Source: Phlebiopsis flavidoalba
Taxonomy: Eukaryota; Basidiomycota; Agaricomycetes; Polyporales; Phanerochaetaceae
DNA length: 64,000 nt
Direction of reading: 5' to 3'
Assembly: GCA_035772785.1 (NCBI GenBank)
Contig: JAOCPU010000073.1
Location: 62,001-126,000, forward strand
Part shown: in pieces, positions 21,826-33,365 of the stretch
How positions within the stretch are numbered: the first letter of the stretch is position 1
Layout: every line of letters starts with the position of its first letter
Made by a program: the position numbers and the translations under genes
Notes under the pieces: model-generated
Databases searched by the model: none
Told to the model about the DNA's origin: nothing
Seen by the model: only the letters and a program-made list of their open reading frames with translations

Positions 21826-22780
21826 CTCTCGACCCTGCGGCTTCAGTGACGTCGAAGCCCGTCCACAAATGGTCTACGACACTTCGACGACGTTTTAAAA
21901 ACGCTTCGCACCTTCGTTGGTGCTCCGATTCGTAACAGGACTCTCTCAAAGGGCCGATTTGCGAAAGTGCTACCGTCGGAAGCTGACGATATCCGGTCAT
22001 GATGCATTGAGCTCCTCACATATCGAAAGCATCGTCGTGTTTTGACAGAGACTGCGTCGAGATTTTTTAGACGACATCCCGACTGGTTTGAATGTCGGCG
22101 CCTGTGACCGCTTTACATTGCAAGGCATGGGGGGGCGTTCCCATGCGCGCATACGGAGGTTTCGCGCTTACAGCTGGGCCTCGCTTGCCCCAAGTTGTCT
22201 GCGAAATGATACGAGGAATGAGAAAAGGACGCGTATGGCAGTCATGCCTTGATCTTTTTCCTTTTTGTTTTGGATCATGACATCTTAGCCCCCTCGTCGA
22301 ATTTTCCATTCCGAGCTCTCGCGCTCGGTTCTAGACGCCGTGGTTACGGGGATTCCCCACGCAAGCAGGGAATGGGCGTCGTTTTTTGCACAGGCGACTC
22401 TCGCTATCTCATTGCTTGGACCAAAGCCTCTCTGTACTTAGAGTCAACACGCCGTATATCCAGCATTTCCGCATCCACGCCCTGTTCTGGAATTCACGAC
22501 ACTGTCTAATAGCGTCATCAATTACGGTTTCCCAAAGGGGTGTACGTGTCTGTATGTGTCCCTTTCTTGATAAAGCAGCATGATAAATCTACTAATATAC
22601 AGATTGTTCGGTAGGGGGCAAATACGTATTCGATATGTCGAACGAAACCGGACACGCACATTGTCAGAAAGCGTGTCGAAGGCACACCAAATACCACCCG
22701 AGATAATTGACCGAAATCGTTTATTGCCTCCACTCAACTCATTCGCTTAAGCGTCCTCAAGCTGCATCCCACGCCGACCT
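21826..22780. other. Intergenic region between F-box remnants
   Basis: Only short ORFs in all frames. No repeat, RNA gene or family recognised. Confidence 0.4.
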
Positions 22781-23650
22781 GAGTCTCCTACAATGTGCTT
22801 AACCTGTCGCTATTGGGCAGCCTGCATACGCCCAATTGTCTTCGCACAGATATATCTCTGCTCGTCGAGAAGAGTCGCCACTTTCGCGGCCCTCATACGG
22901 TCATCCAAACGTTCAACGAGGCTACAGCCAAACATACAGTCATTGGTGAAGTCACTGATGATCGACTGGTGGAACATTGGTAGCACCCCACAGGTCACGG
23001 TCATGGCTTCGAAGTCTCAGTACACTCTTGGCTCGTGATTTACTGCCAAATCTACGCTCGATTTGGGTGAAGATTGGACAACCAGCGGATGTCGCAAGTC
23101 GAACCCTCACGTGTCTACACTCTCTGGACCTTCCATTCGGCATACCTCTCCCACGAGCGTTTCAACCGCAGCGGCTCACGCTTAGAGGGCTAAAATTTCG
23201 ATCTTACCGCGATCTACTATCATCAATCATATTCCTCGATGCCGATGTGTGTGGAATTGCTACGACCTTAGTCTCTCTGAGGATGAGCCTCCTCCTCTCG
23301 TCATGACTGGCCTGTTCAGGCCTCCCCGGCGCACCACTTCTAGCAATGCCGAAGCTACACGTCCACGCAGATCGTTATCCATCCATAGTAGCATGATGCA
23401 AAATATGGAGGCCTGGCCTTTTCTCTGGAGCATGATTACTATTCAGCGTTATAATACCAGCCCCTCTCACTTACAACGACTCGCATACGTCGATCCTTCC
23501 AACATTGAGTCTATCATCAAGATTTGCCAAAATCTTGGGCGACCATTGCCGGGGACGGCATCACAATTACTACTTGGAGGTATACCCTGTATGTGGCGTG
23601 AGCATTTGGCTATACCCAGACTGGCAAATGACGCATTTCACTTGAATTAG
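22781..23650 (+). pseudogene. F-box family protein remnant, copy F2
   Basis: The first part reads CRYWAACIRPIVFAQIYLCS (22802-22861) and FAALIRSSKRS, the start of the CRYWA-type F-box family. RTLTCLHSLDLPFGIPLPRA (23100-23160) and LKFRSYRDLLSSIIFLDADV (23190-23250) follow in another frame. AWPFLWSMITIQRYN and LAYVDPSNIESIIKICQNLG (23411-23540) complete it. The last three blocks align with copy F1, so F1 and F2 are paralogues about 2.6 kb apart. At least two frameshifts break it. Confidence 0.5.
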
Positions 23651-24470
23651 ACATCGACTGCTCACTAAAATGAGCACGCGTCAATGTGTGTCAGCATGGA
23701 AGACCGACGTGACTTTTCGGCTCAAAATGCACATCGATGTGTCTGGATTTTGTTTGGTCCATTCACTTCTTGCTGTCTTCGAACCGGACGTACATTGACC
23801 TTCCACAACCGCTGTAACCGCATTGTTGAATATGCCGACAACTCGTTTCGCGGAATCACTACGCGGAATCACCTTTGGACTGGACGCGTTTACTCGGTTT
23901 TGGAGTCCTCGCTGATGGCAACAACCAAGTGGGATCCGGGGACATTGTAGCGCGCAGGACGACGGCAAGGAGCGGAGAAGCAAGCTTCCATTGCTCTTCA
24001 GATACCGCAGCCTTCCAGGGCATACGAGGCTATTCAACGATGCCTGGTGGGTGACAGCGGAAACCCTTTCAAAATCCGAGGAAGTCGACAATGACGCCTA
24101 TTGGAACAACTCTTGATTCCGGAAGAGTGGGACGCATTTCAGCATGCTCGTCTACTCCAGGATGACACGGCGGTGGTTCCCGGAGCGTGGAAATGGTCCT
24201 CACGGAAACCTGGCTCATGGTGGTGGGATGAGGCACTAGAGGGAACTAGGCAGCATAGAAGTGATAGAAAAAAGAACTAGTTACTATGGAGTGGCTAAGG
24301 AGAATGGCTTGGCTACAGAGCTACAAAAAGAGTGAAACGCCTTAGTTCAAAATAAACATGGTAGAAAAAAATGAAAATTTGATTGCTATAATAGGGACAT
24401 CCATGTGATTTGTGCATGTATACTGCATTATGTAAAGTATAATATTTTGCAAAGACAGATGTAGTGACCC
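23651..24470 (+). other. Eroded coding-like sequence after F2
   Basis: 23684-23950 is open in one frame (MCVSMEDRRDFSAQNAHRCV...), and 24098-24275 reads LLIPEEWDAFQHARLLQDD followed by WSSRKPGSWWWDEALEG before a stop. These could be the end of the F2 gene or of another one. 24280-24470 is A/T-rich and non-coding. Confidence 0.3.
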
Positions 24471-24550
24471 TACCGGCACACTAAGTTGAATGTATACTTA
24501 CCGGCACACTAAGTTGAATGTACACCTTACCGGCACACCAAGTTGAAGGA
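24471..24550 (+). repeat. Three-copy 28-29 bp tandem repeat
   Basis: Units begin TACCGGCACACTAAGTTGAA at 24471 and 24499, and TACCGGCACACCAAGTTGAA at 24528. The third unit is shortened. Function unknown. Confidence 0.9.
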
Positions 24551-24733
24551 GAACTCATTTCGACACAATGACCGGACCACATGGACCCGGCTTGGCCTTT
24601 CCCAGTTAGAAAAGGCTCAAGCGTGTGTGTGATTCGCTGTGTGACAGGTCGCGGTAATCCTGGCTGGCTGTAGACAAAGAGCCATACGCGCAAGGAGGGA
24701 GATCAGGAACGCCATGGGCGCCATGGGAGAGGA

Positions 24734-24964
24734 GTGGCAAGTCAGCGTTTCGGTAGTAGGTACTACGACTTAACAGGAAAATATCAAGGCTCGCCGATGT
24801 TTGCACGCCAGTGTACAAATCGCGTACGCGCTGATTTCTCCCGGTCCATCGAGTTCGACCACAGCCAAACCGCTTGGATAAAAATCGATCGGGAAGTCCT
24901 CCGATATATTCCCACCAAGACGAGCCAGGAATACTGGGCAGCATGGCGCAAAAATGAATTCTAG
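24734..24964 (+). CDS. Small ORF, unknown
   Basis: Open frame of 76 residues with ordinary amino-acid composition, including SRSIEFDHSQTAWIKIDREV and an aromatic C-terminal end (EYWAAWRKNEF). No family recognised. It could be an exon of an eroded gene. Sequence on either side (24551-24733 and 24965-25185) shows nothing assignable. Confidence 0.25.
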   Translation: MASQRFGSRYYDLTGKYQGSPMFARQCTNRVRADFSRSIEFDHSQTAWIKIDREVLRYIPTKTSQEYWAAWRKNEF

Positions 24965-25188
24965 TTGGAGAGAACGGTCCAAGGACAGTTTGGATAGAGT
25001 GGGAGAGGGAAGAGTTGAGGAAGTTAAGACTGATTTCTGCAAGCCAGATGTGGACACTCAGGGTTCAGACCAAATTGAGTCAAGTACAGGTAAGTCTCTC
25101 ACGTCCATGAAGTTGAAGGAGAGTACTCAACTCATACTGATGGCTAGAAGACTGGTCTGAATGACATTGCCAGCACTCGACAACGTCA

Positions 25189-26523
25189 TCGGCTGAGATG
25201 AAGACATGAGGATCGGGCCAGTGGGGTCATGTATATGAACGAGACGACCGAGCTACCAGCATTCAATGTTATTATTGAGACACTAGGAACCAAATAATGC
25301 ATAAGTACTTTGATCGAGACATTGTAACCGGGCAAGATACAGTACCCCAATGTACCACCGCACTGTAAGGCGTCTAGAGCAGTATGAAGATCCGCACCAA
25401 TATTTGCGACTCGCGCAGCAGACATGTTCGGGAGACCCCCACGAGTTGCGTGTGGCTTAAACACGCGACGACAAAAAGAACGCGTTCGTATCCTTGAGCG
25501 CAATTTCTCTGCTCGGGTTAGGGCAGCTCGGAGCCTTCGTTCCAGCACATATATTCTGAGGTCTACATAAAAGATCAGACTCTCCTGCCCATCCAAACGT
25601 ACGTGGAGCTCACCAATGCCTCCACCCAACCTCATGCCCCCCTCCATCATAGGCTCCACGAAACCCCGAAAACACCCACCCCCGCGCACACACCTCCTTT
25701 GCACACCCCGCCTCCACGGCGCCCTCTTCCCCAACAAGCTCCCCACCAAACAGCAAGCTCGGGTGGGTCCTGCGCCCCCACGAGCCCGCCCAGATCCCCG
25801 CCAACAACCCCGCCAAAAAATCCCGCGCCCACCGCATCCCATACCCCGCCCCAACACGCACCTCGTACACCAGCACGCCGTGCGGCAGCCAGTGCAGGTT
25901 GCGCCACGCCGCGCGCCGTCGAATACGCGTACGAACAGCGCCTTGGCGCGTGCGTTCAGAGTTGCACAACTGAGCCGTGTGCCGTTGCCCCAGTACCCAC
26001 CACCGTTTGTGGAATTGATGAGAGGTGTGTCTGTGTCTGGAGAGGAAGACCCGCCTGAGCGGTGTGCGTGTTTGCTCCATGCGCGCGCGCCGGCTGTGAG
26101 ACCGACTTTGTTTGGTACGCGGAAGGCGGCGAGGCATGCGGCGCGTGTAGGCGGGGTCGCGCCCGAAGGCGGAGCCCACCGTGTAAGCGAGACCGTGTAG
26201 GAGAGAGCATGTGTGGTGAGTGCGGTCGGTGCTGGGGCGGTGTGGTGGCCGCTGGCGAGGGAGGTGTTGAGGGCGGCGCGGGGGAGGAGGCGGAGGGGTG
26301 TTCGGTCATGTTGTAGCAGTGGGGGGTTGGGATTGGGAGAGTTTGCGCGGTTCCGCATGGATCTTCTGAGACCTTCAGCAGGAAGGGCGGTCGCGTCTGA
26401 AGCAGCCAGAGACCCAGTTTCCAGGTCTTCTGCGTTCAGCGACCGCGTTACTTCTGAATCTGAGGGCGACGTATGGATGTTAGTGTTTTGTGAAACGCCA
26501 CATACTGCGTTATTTATTTCCAT
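25189..26523 (-). pseudogene. Fungal protein of unknown function, partly frame-shifted
   Basis: A single minus-strand frame is open for 445 codons, but the coding-like peptides move between frames. LNARAKALFVRVFDGA (about 25970-25920) continues as NLHWLPHGVLVYEVRVGAGY and GMRWARDFLAG in a second frame (about 25905-25825), and a tail like EPMMEGG...GWRH appears near 25660-25610. These resemble a fungal family of unknown function that I recall only loosely. High GC keeps all frames open here, so length alone is not evidence. The N-terminal third (26523-26100) is Ser/Pro/Arg-rich and may be non-coding. Confidence 0.35.
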
Positions 26524-27272
26524 CTGAAATTGCGATGCGACTTAAAGGGGAGAAAAAAGTATTGAAAATGTGTATTGAGCAGGTAGAGAGCAAGCAGACG
26601 AGAATTGACTCGTCGCGTCGCGTGCAGGCCTGAAAGCCCGAGTCACGTGTAATCGGGAATCACCGCGCCACGTTAGTCTTCCGCTTTGGCAAGTTTTGTA
26701 TTCGTCACTCTGACACTCACTGACTGGTCCAGTTTTCTCAACGACACCCTTCATACGCTTGAGTCTTCTATGGTTCCTCGTTGTGATTTTAATTACTGAA
26801 TCTGGTCACGCTGCTGTCATATCTGGGCTTGCGATGAGCTATCATCGGATACCACCTTGCTAGCAGAAGCTAAGTTTTCGGCGGTCTTTTGAGGAACGTA
26901 AAGGAAGGCGGGCGCGGTAGTCTTGTGTATATTGGTATCACTTCTTCCGGGGTCGAGACTTATTCCAGTGCAGGAACGTGCGCCTTGGTATACGCTATGC
27001 GTCTGCCCCCCCAGCTGATCCTCAGGAGGTTGCAGCAGCCGTCGCAATGCTCTGATGCGGATTCATTCTCCAATCAAGTTCTAATGAGGTACGGGCCACT
27101 GTGACAAGCTTTCTCTGGCCAACATGACTTGGTCATATGCCGCTGTTTAGCTCACGCGAAATTTACTTCTCTGCTCGCCTCCCTTACCTTCAGCAGCCCT
27201 TTCGTCCCTTAATAGCTTGTCGTTTCAGGCATACGCCGCCTCAGTTCACCTCATTGCCGTGCCCCGATTGTC
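26524..27272. other. Intergenic region before GH92 copy 2
   Basis: No gene recognised. Contains short ORFs only. The last 150 bases are pyrimidine-rich and lead to the GH92 ATG. Confidence 0.45.
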
Positions 27273-30200
27273 ATGCGCAAGCAACTCGTGTATCTCATCC
27301 TCGCTTCCACAGCTACGACACCCGCTCTCTCGCGCGCAAGAGCCCGCCTCCGGCGCCTTTCTCGACCCACCCAAGCGCCGCAGTCGACTACGTCGACCCG
27401 TACGTCACTTCACCCCGCGCCCCACACACGCCCGCCTAACTCCCCTCGCAGACTCATCGGCAACGGCGGGTACAGCACGGGCGGCGGCTCGGGCGGGATG
27501 AATCCCCTCCGTCTCGCGCCGCCCTTCGGCATGACGCGCTGGGTCGCGCAGACGCGCGATGAGAACTACGTCTCCGTTAGCCCCTACAACGTGTCGCAGG
27601 ATGTGATTTTACGGCATCCAGGGCACGCACCAGCCTGCCATCTGGATGGGCGAGAGCGGGTCCGTTGTACTCACGCCTGGCATCGGCCCTGTGCGCGCCG
27701 TGTTTTCGCGGAGCGCGGGATGAGGTTCGACCATGCGGAGGAGGTGGCGTCGCCGGGGTACTACAGTGTCGTACTCCAAAAGCGCTGCCGGGCCTATTCT
27801 CCTCGAGCAAAGCGCAAGTACGTACCCTTCTCTTCTCCCCTAACTATGCTAATGCAAGACACAGCGTCCCGCGTGGGCCACACGCGCCTCACATTCCCAC
27901 CCCACCCCCACCCCCCACATCACCCTCGAAGCCTCCCGCGCCTCCGTCCTCGGCTCGTCCAACCCGCGCAAACCTCTCCTACCCCCACGGCACCCTCGCC
28001 ATCGCCCCCCGCTCCCGCGAGATCTGCACGAGCACGACCGAGCGCCAGGACGCGCTCATCGGGCCCAACGCCGCGGCCGCGTTCCGCGGGTACGCCTGTG
28101 CGCGCTTCTCGGTACCGTTCGAGACGTTCGGCGCGGCGAGCAACGCCGATGGGCGCGCTACGTCCCGGCGTGGTGAGCGCGCAGGGGGGCGCAGCTAAGT
28201 GCGTATGCGACGTTTGCGGAGGGCACGAGGGAGGTTGATTGTGCGCGTCGGCGTGTCGTTTGTCTCGGCGGAGCAGGCGAGGGCGAATATTGATGCCGAG
28301 GTGCCGGATGGGCAGAGGTTGGAGGAGACGGCGAGAAGGACGAGGGGCGCGTGGGCACTGGGAGAAGCTGGGGCCGGGTGAGTGTGCAGGGTGGGAGTGA
28401 GGATGCGAAGACGGTGTTGTATACGGCGCTGTTTCATTCGCTTCAGGTGCGTCAACCTTCCTAAAACCTGGGTGTATGCGCTGAAAATCGTTGTCTAGTA
28501 CCCGTACGAACAGAGTGAAAGACGGTAATACTTCTCTGGATACGATGATCAGGTGCACGAAGGAGAGTCGTACACCGGATACAGCATTTGGGTATGTTCT
28601 GCGTTACTTGTCGCAGACTGCAGGGCGCAGACTGACGCCCTGCGCGTAGGACGTTTATCGGGCGGAATGGGCGTGGCTCATCCTGTTCGCACCCGAGCGC
28701 ATCAACGGGATGGTACAAAGCATGCTGAACGACTACGTCGAGGTACGCCGCCCATTCCGTGCTGCACACACACCTCGCTCATCCAATCCACCAGGGCGGC
28801 TGGCTCCCCATGTGGAAAAACATCGTCGGTGCGCCCCCACCACTGACGCCTCTTCACACCGAACCCTGACCACACGACACAGAGACAAACATTCATGGTA
28901 AAAACCAGCACACACGCGCACATGCACCTACACTCGAACGCTCCGTCCCCTCAGTGGTCGTCGCACCCACGCAGAACTCCCCTCATCGCCGAAGCCGTCC
29001 TCAAAGGGGCTTCCGCGGCTTCAACACACAACAAAACACTCGCCTGGGAGGCGGTTCACAAAGACGCGACCCGTCCCGCCCGTCGACGACCATCTCGCGA
29101 CGTGGACCATCTCGGTAACGGTCGCCAACGTTCCCTAGCGCTCACCACACCGGACTCTTCCCCATCTGAAAATCCTATACCCCCTTCCTGTCAGGTTATG
29201 TCTGTTGTATGATTTCTTTGGCCCTGTCCTCCACTTCCCATCTCACGTCGCACAGGTACTTCGGATCGTCCAGCAAGTGAGTGAGTGCGTGAAGGGTGGA
29301 GTGGGTGGGGCTGATAATGAGGAGACAGGGTGTGGGGTAGATGATAGAAGTCCCGCGGGCCGCACGGTGCCTCTCGTCGGTGTACGCGCCGCGAGGTCGT
29401 ATGGTGTACGATTGTGTCGCGAATGATGTGCACTCTGAAGAGCGCGTCGCGCACGCTTGACTATGCCTGTGCGTCTCCTCTCTCCCCTCCCCTGCCCCCC
29501 CCATTCTTACACCAGCATCCACGCCTAGACGACGACTTCGCCGTATCCGTCCTCGGCGCCCCAACTCGGCATCAACGCCTCCTTTTTTCGGGACCGTCGC
29601 GCTCGCCACGCCGTGGGGTATATTTAATAATGACACGGGGCTTCATGGAGGCGCGTAATGCGTCGGGCGCGTGGCGGGGGCCCGGGCGGGGCTGGACGAG
29701 ATTGGGCGACATGTGGGCGTACACGTTTGACGTTGTGCACGACATCCCCGGGGCTCATCGCATAGGGGCGAGGCAAAAGAAAGAACAAGGGCGGAAAAAA
29801 ACGAGGGCGTAGACGTTTGTGTGAAGTTTTTTGGATGCGCATTTCGATGGAGGTGAGTGGGCCTTTGCGTGAAATGGTTTTGTGTGTCTGGCTGATTGTG
29901 ATCAGGATCCACAACGATCATCGAAACGAGGTACGCTTCCTCCTCCTCTCTCACTGAGCCACACGCTCACACCCCGCCCAGCCCTCGCCAGTGCCCCATA
30001 CAGTCCCCCTAACCTCTACGCCCTCGCCGGCGCAGCCTCCAAGACACAATCCCGCGTGCGCCAAATAGCAGCAGCGAACTACAAAACAAACGCGAGCACC
30101 AAACGGGCTCTCGCGGCGTACGTCCCCCCAGTTCCATACCCTGCCTTACCCGCACCTTTTCTCACAGCTCGTAGAACGAGGACTGCGGCGCCAGATGAGC

Positions 30201-30565
30201 GCGTGGTACATCTTCAGCGCAGGCTGGGGTTCTGACCCCGTCAACCCCCTCTCGGGGACGTACGTCGTCGGCAGGTGCGTGCGTCTTACTCCCCCTTCAC
30301 CCCCCGCACTGGACCCTCATTTCCCGCCTTAGCCCGTTCTTTGAGAGGATGGAGGTTAGCCATGCCCCGGTGCGGGAACCCTGACGGTGCTGGCGCCCCG
30401 GTGCGTCGGAGGGGAAGATGTATGTGTGTGGGTTGAGTGTGAATGGCGTGCCGAGGGGCGAGGCGGTGGTTGGCCATGGGGATGTTAGGGACGGGTGGGG
30501 AGTTGGTGTTTGAGATGAGTGAGAGGGAGCCGTGTGCGTGGGCTTCTGAGACGCTTCAGGAGTAG
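27273..30565 (+). pseudogene. GH92 alpha-mannosidase, copy 2, frame broken
   Basis: Paralogue of the gene at 12.4-15.5 kb. The ATG at 27273 opens a signal-peptide-like MRKQLVYLILASTATTPALS. VDYVDP precedes an intron (GTACGT...CGCAG, about 27401-27450), then LIGNGGYSTGGGSGGMNPL and APPFGMTRWVAQTRDENYVS. Further blocks: RGMRFDHAEEVASPGYYSVV; DVRVGVSFVSAEQARANIDA (about 28235-28300); SGYDDQVHEGESYTGYSIW (about 28537-28590); an AEWAWLILFAPERINGMVQ block (about 28659-28715); and SLIAEAVLKGA (28980-29010). YEVRA is degenerate. GFMEARNASGAW (29639-29675), DMWAYTFDVVHDIPG, AGAASKTQSRVRQIAAANY (about 30029-30085), MSAWYIFSAG and VFEMSEREPCAWASETLQE with stop at 30565 complete it. Many indels break it. 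Leader and C-terminus are better preserved than in copy 1. Confidence 0.87.
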
Positions 30566-31073
30566 GGTTTTTGGTGAGTGGTTTGCCAGCTGCTTGGTCA
30601 TTGACTGACAGGGAGAGAGATCATATTTCGGATTAGGTAAACCGCGTATTGTCGACGAATGTTGAAATCTGTTATATTTGTGACACACGTCAAAGAAGGT
30701 AGAAGGCAGCCCCGGCTTGTGTGTTGACAATTAAACAGGTAAAAAGCGAACCCCGGCACTCTGACAGAGCATACCGGGCTTGCCAATCGAACAACATGAG
30801 ACTTCATTATGTTACAAAGTGTTTGAGGGTGAGATCTAGTGGCGCTGTCTGTGATGCAACTCCATTCACAAGTATTATCATAGGCTGTGGTCATAATCGA
30901 CAAAGAGCTCATTGAGAACCGGAAAGCCTGCGGGGGCCACTGGCCGCAGTGGCCACCGGCAGAAACCGCAAGCATATCCAACCAACATCCAGACCACAAA
31001 TAGGGAAGCATCCTCGTATATATAGCCCCCCCAGCGTGGTCCTCGCAGCCCCCCACGACGACGTTACACAACC
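30566..31073. other. Intergenic region before the F-box array
   Basis: No gene recognised. 31011-31073 has a TATATATAG box (near 31017) and a short C-rich leader before the ATG of F-box copy A, consistent with a promoter. Confidence 0.45.
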
Positions 31074-32160
31074 ATGTGTCACACAGCACTTTCACCACCC
31101 ATATCCTCACCAACGATCTGCTCTATACGATAAAATTCTCTGCTTAGAGTCGACCCCTGCACGCTCGTGCGTCCTCGCTCAGACCTGCCGCACCCCGCAC
31201 ACTCGGCCGTACACTCGCACATAACCCCGCATGGTTTCAACATCAATGCCCACTTCTCGCGCTTCTTTTCCGACCCTCTCGCATTCCGCTCGCTACAGGC
31301 CACAAACAGGCACACTCGTCTCCGGCTCGAACGTGCTGCAATTCTTCGACCGCTCGTTCTACCCCGAGGCCGATCTCGACCTCTATTGCTTCTATGATGC
31401 TCGCGCCGATGTCGGGAGGTGGCTGCAAGAGCAGGGATACACTTTCGTGCCGAACAGTATCGCCAAAATTCGGCTTTTCAGCGTCGCGGTTGCCCATCCA
31501 AGGAAAGCGAGAACCTGACTTTACTGGATACATGGCAAGTCGTATGAGCAAGTGAGGAGCATATCGGCCGTGTATACGTTTTGCAAATCGGTCAAGACCG
31601 CGCAAAAGGGCTCGAGGGACACAAAGCTGAAGGTGCAGGTCGTCGTCGCGTGCAATAACCCGATGCAGACCATCCTCGAGTTCCACTCATTAGTACGAAT
31701 TCCGTGTTTTCCCCCTTGCCATGTCTCGTGCTGACATCTCGGCATTCAGCATTGGGTCCTCAACGTAATAAGCTTCTCTCACGCCTACTCGCTCTACCCG
31801 CGTGCAACCTTTCACCACCGTCGTCGCTGTTGCGCTGCTCTCCAGATACGCGCTCGCCGAGGACGGTGTAGAACGGAAATACACCCCGCGCGGATGGCGC
31901 TTCATATACGCCCGTTCCGTCGCCCACCGTTCCCATTATCACCCCGCGCATCATCACAAAAGCCGTTTGTGTCTGCCCCGCGCTCAGCAAAAGTATCTGC
32001 AACAGCTGCGCGAGGAGAGAAGAGTCTTGCTTTCCCCGGGTTTTCCGCGAGCCGACGCTTGGATCGGCGACTCGCACAGCTGGGTGCTTCCACTACCCAT
32101 CGATGGGGCGTTTTTTGAGGGCGTACGGGTTCTGGGCCGAATATCGGGGTAGACTGCCCT
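31074..32160 (+). pseudogene. F-box family gene with nucleotidyltransferase-like motif, array copy A
   Basis: ATG at 31074. The F-box-like start (LTNDLLYTIKFSA..., ARTCRTPHTRP) is frame-shifted. ATGTLVSGSNVLQFFDRSFY and PEADLDLYCFYDARADVGRW follow (about 31300-31420), then LQEQGYTFVPNSIAKI. Next come RSISAVYTFCKSVK and KLKVQVVVACNNPMQTILEF (31558-31682), an intron, and NVISFSHAYSLYPRA (about 31763-31805). RALAEDGVERKYTPRGWRF and HSWVLPLP (about 32077-32100) follow. The central GS...DLDLY pattern matches the signature of the polymerase-beta-like nucleotidyltransferase fold. It is the least damaged copy in its middle part. The family is strongly expanded in Agaricomycetes and its biochemical role is not known to me. 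Confidence 0.65.
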
Positions 32161-33365
32161 CAATGTCGCCAGTTCATGACCCCAGTATTGCTACGACCTT
32201 GGGAGATGCACGATGGGCTGCGGTGGGATGGGTCGAAGGAGGATGGTAAATCGAGAAAGGATCAAAACACGGGTTCTCACAGGACGTGGCTTTCGTTACC
32301 CATACATTATAGGTGATCCAAAACTAAAAGAAGGCGATGGAAAATGATTCAGGAGCTCTATTTGTTTATACCGGGCCTACAAGACCACTTGTCCGCCAAT
32401 GATTAGTAAGTGCTTTCTCATACCATGGGATATGCCCTCGTACTGAGTTCTTACATAGCAGATCTGTGATGAGAAGCCTCCTCGATTATTTGGCAAGATC
32501 CCATGCTCGAAGACAAGAAACTTTGGAGCACCTGGTACCACCCCGCGTGATGACGAAGCTGTGTAGCTTTTGAGAGGGGGCATGCTACTGTATAACAATT
32601 TCTAATATTCAGTTTTACTATGTAGGATTTCCTCGCGAATGCGTGCTCTTCTATGTTGGATGCGTCTCTATGTTGGATGCGTCTCTATGTTGGATGCGTC
32701 TCTATGTTGTACTTATGCCAGAAGAGGTACTACCCTAGATGCTCCAGGGCCAAAGAACGAAGACTAGCAGGCGCACATGAGATTATGCCGAATTACTTGA
32801 CTTCGTTTTAAACAGTGCGCACATGTCACCCACATTGCGTTTCCGGCCTGGTACAGAAAGCCTGAGCAACCAGACAATGCGTACGCCGGAGATCAATGCT
32901 CCAGAGCCGCTGCGCCTCATCGGTCTTCTGTGGGCAGATACAAACTCCCTCTGTTTCAATATGCGCACGTCATGTGGGGGTGAAATGTAGCAACGGAGGA
33001 CCGTCCGAGGGACAGTGAGTCCAAATGACGGAAACAGGCACAGGTAGGGAGAGGGCGGTCTATCCATACTGGGTAGTCCCCGCCTCCGGCGCATCAGATC
33101 GGTGCGCATCAATCACCGCTTTTGGCCATGGAAGCGGAATCTGAATCCACCGTAGCCGCATGTCCGACCGCAACGGAATCGTTCACTACAAAGCTTGCAG
33201 CTATGCTTCACCGACCTCGTCGTGTTCACATCGAGCGGCCAGGAGGAGACAAGTCTACCGTGTGGCACACGCATAACGCACAGCGCGAACGTATCCGAGT
33301 CTCAACTCGAACCCTGCCCTTCTTCACATCCCCTAGGCTCCTAAACCTCTCGAACTGTGACCCCT
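32161..33365. other. Intergenic region between array copies A and B
   Basis: No gene recognised apart from the array's own flanks. 33059-33115 (TCCATACTGGG.AGTC..GCC..CGGCGCATCAGATC) is repeated upstream of copy C at 35389-35440, showing that flanking DNA was duplicated with the genes. Confidence 0.6.
32650..32709 (+). repeat. 17-bp tandem repeat, about 3.5 copies
   Basis: Perfect repeats of TCTATGTTGGATGCGTC starting at 32650, 32667 and 32684, with a partial fourth. Located in the spacer between array copies A and B. Confidence 0.95.

Noticed and set aside
25189..26523. Calling the whole 445-codon minus-strand frame an intact gene
   Set aside because: The recognisable peptides switch frame near 25910, so the continuous frame is not the coding frame throughout.
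32650..32709. CRISPR array
   Set aside because: The 17-bp units are directly adjacent with no spacers, and the DNA is fungal nuclear in character; it is a plain tandem repeat.
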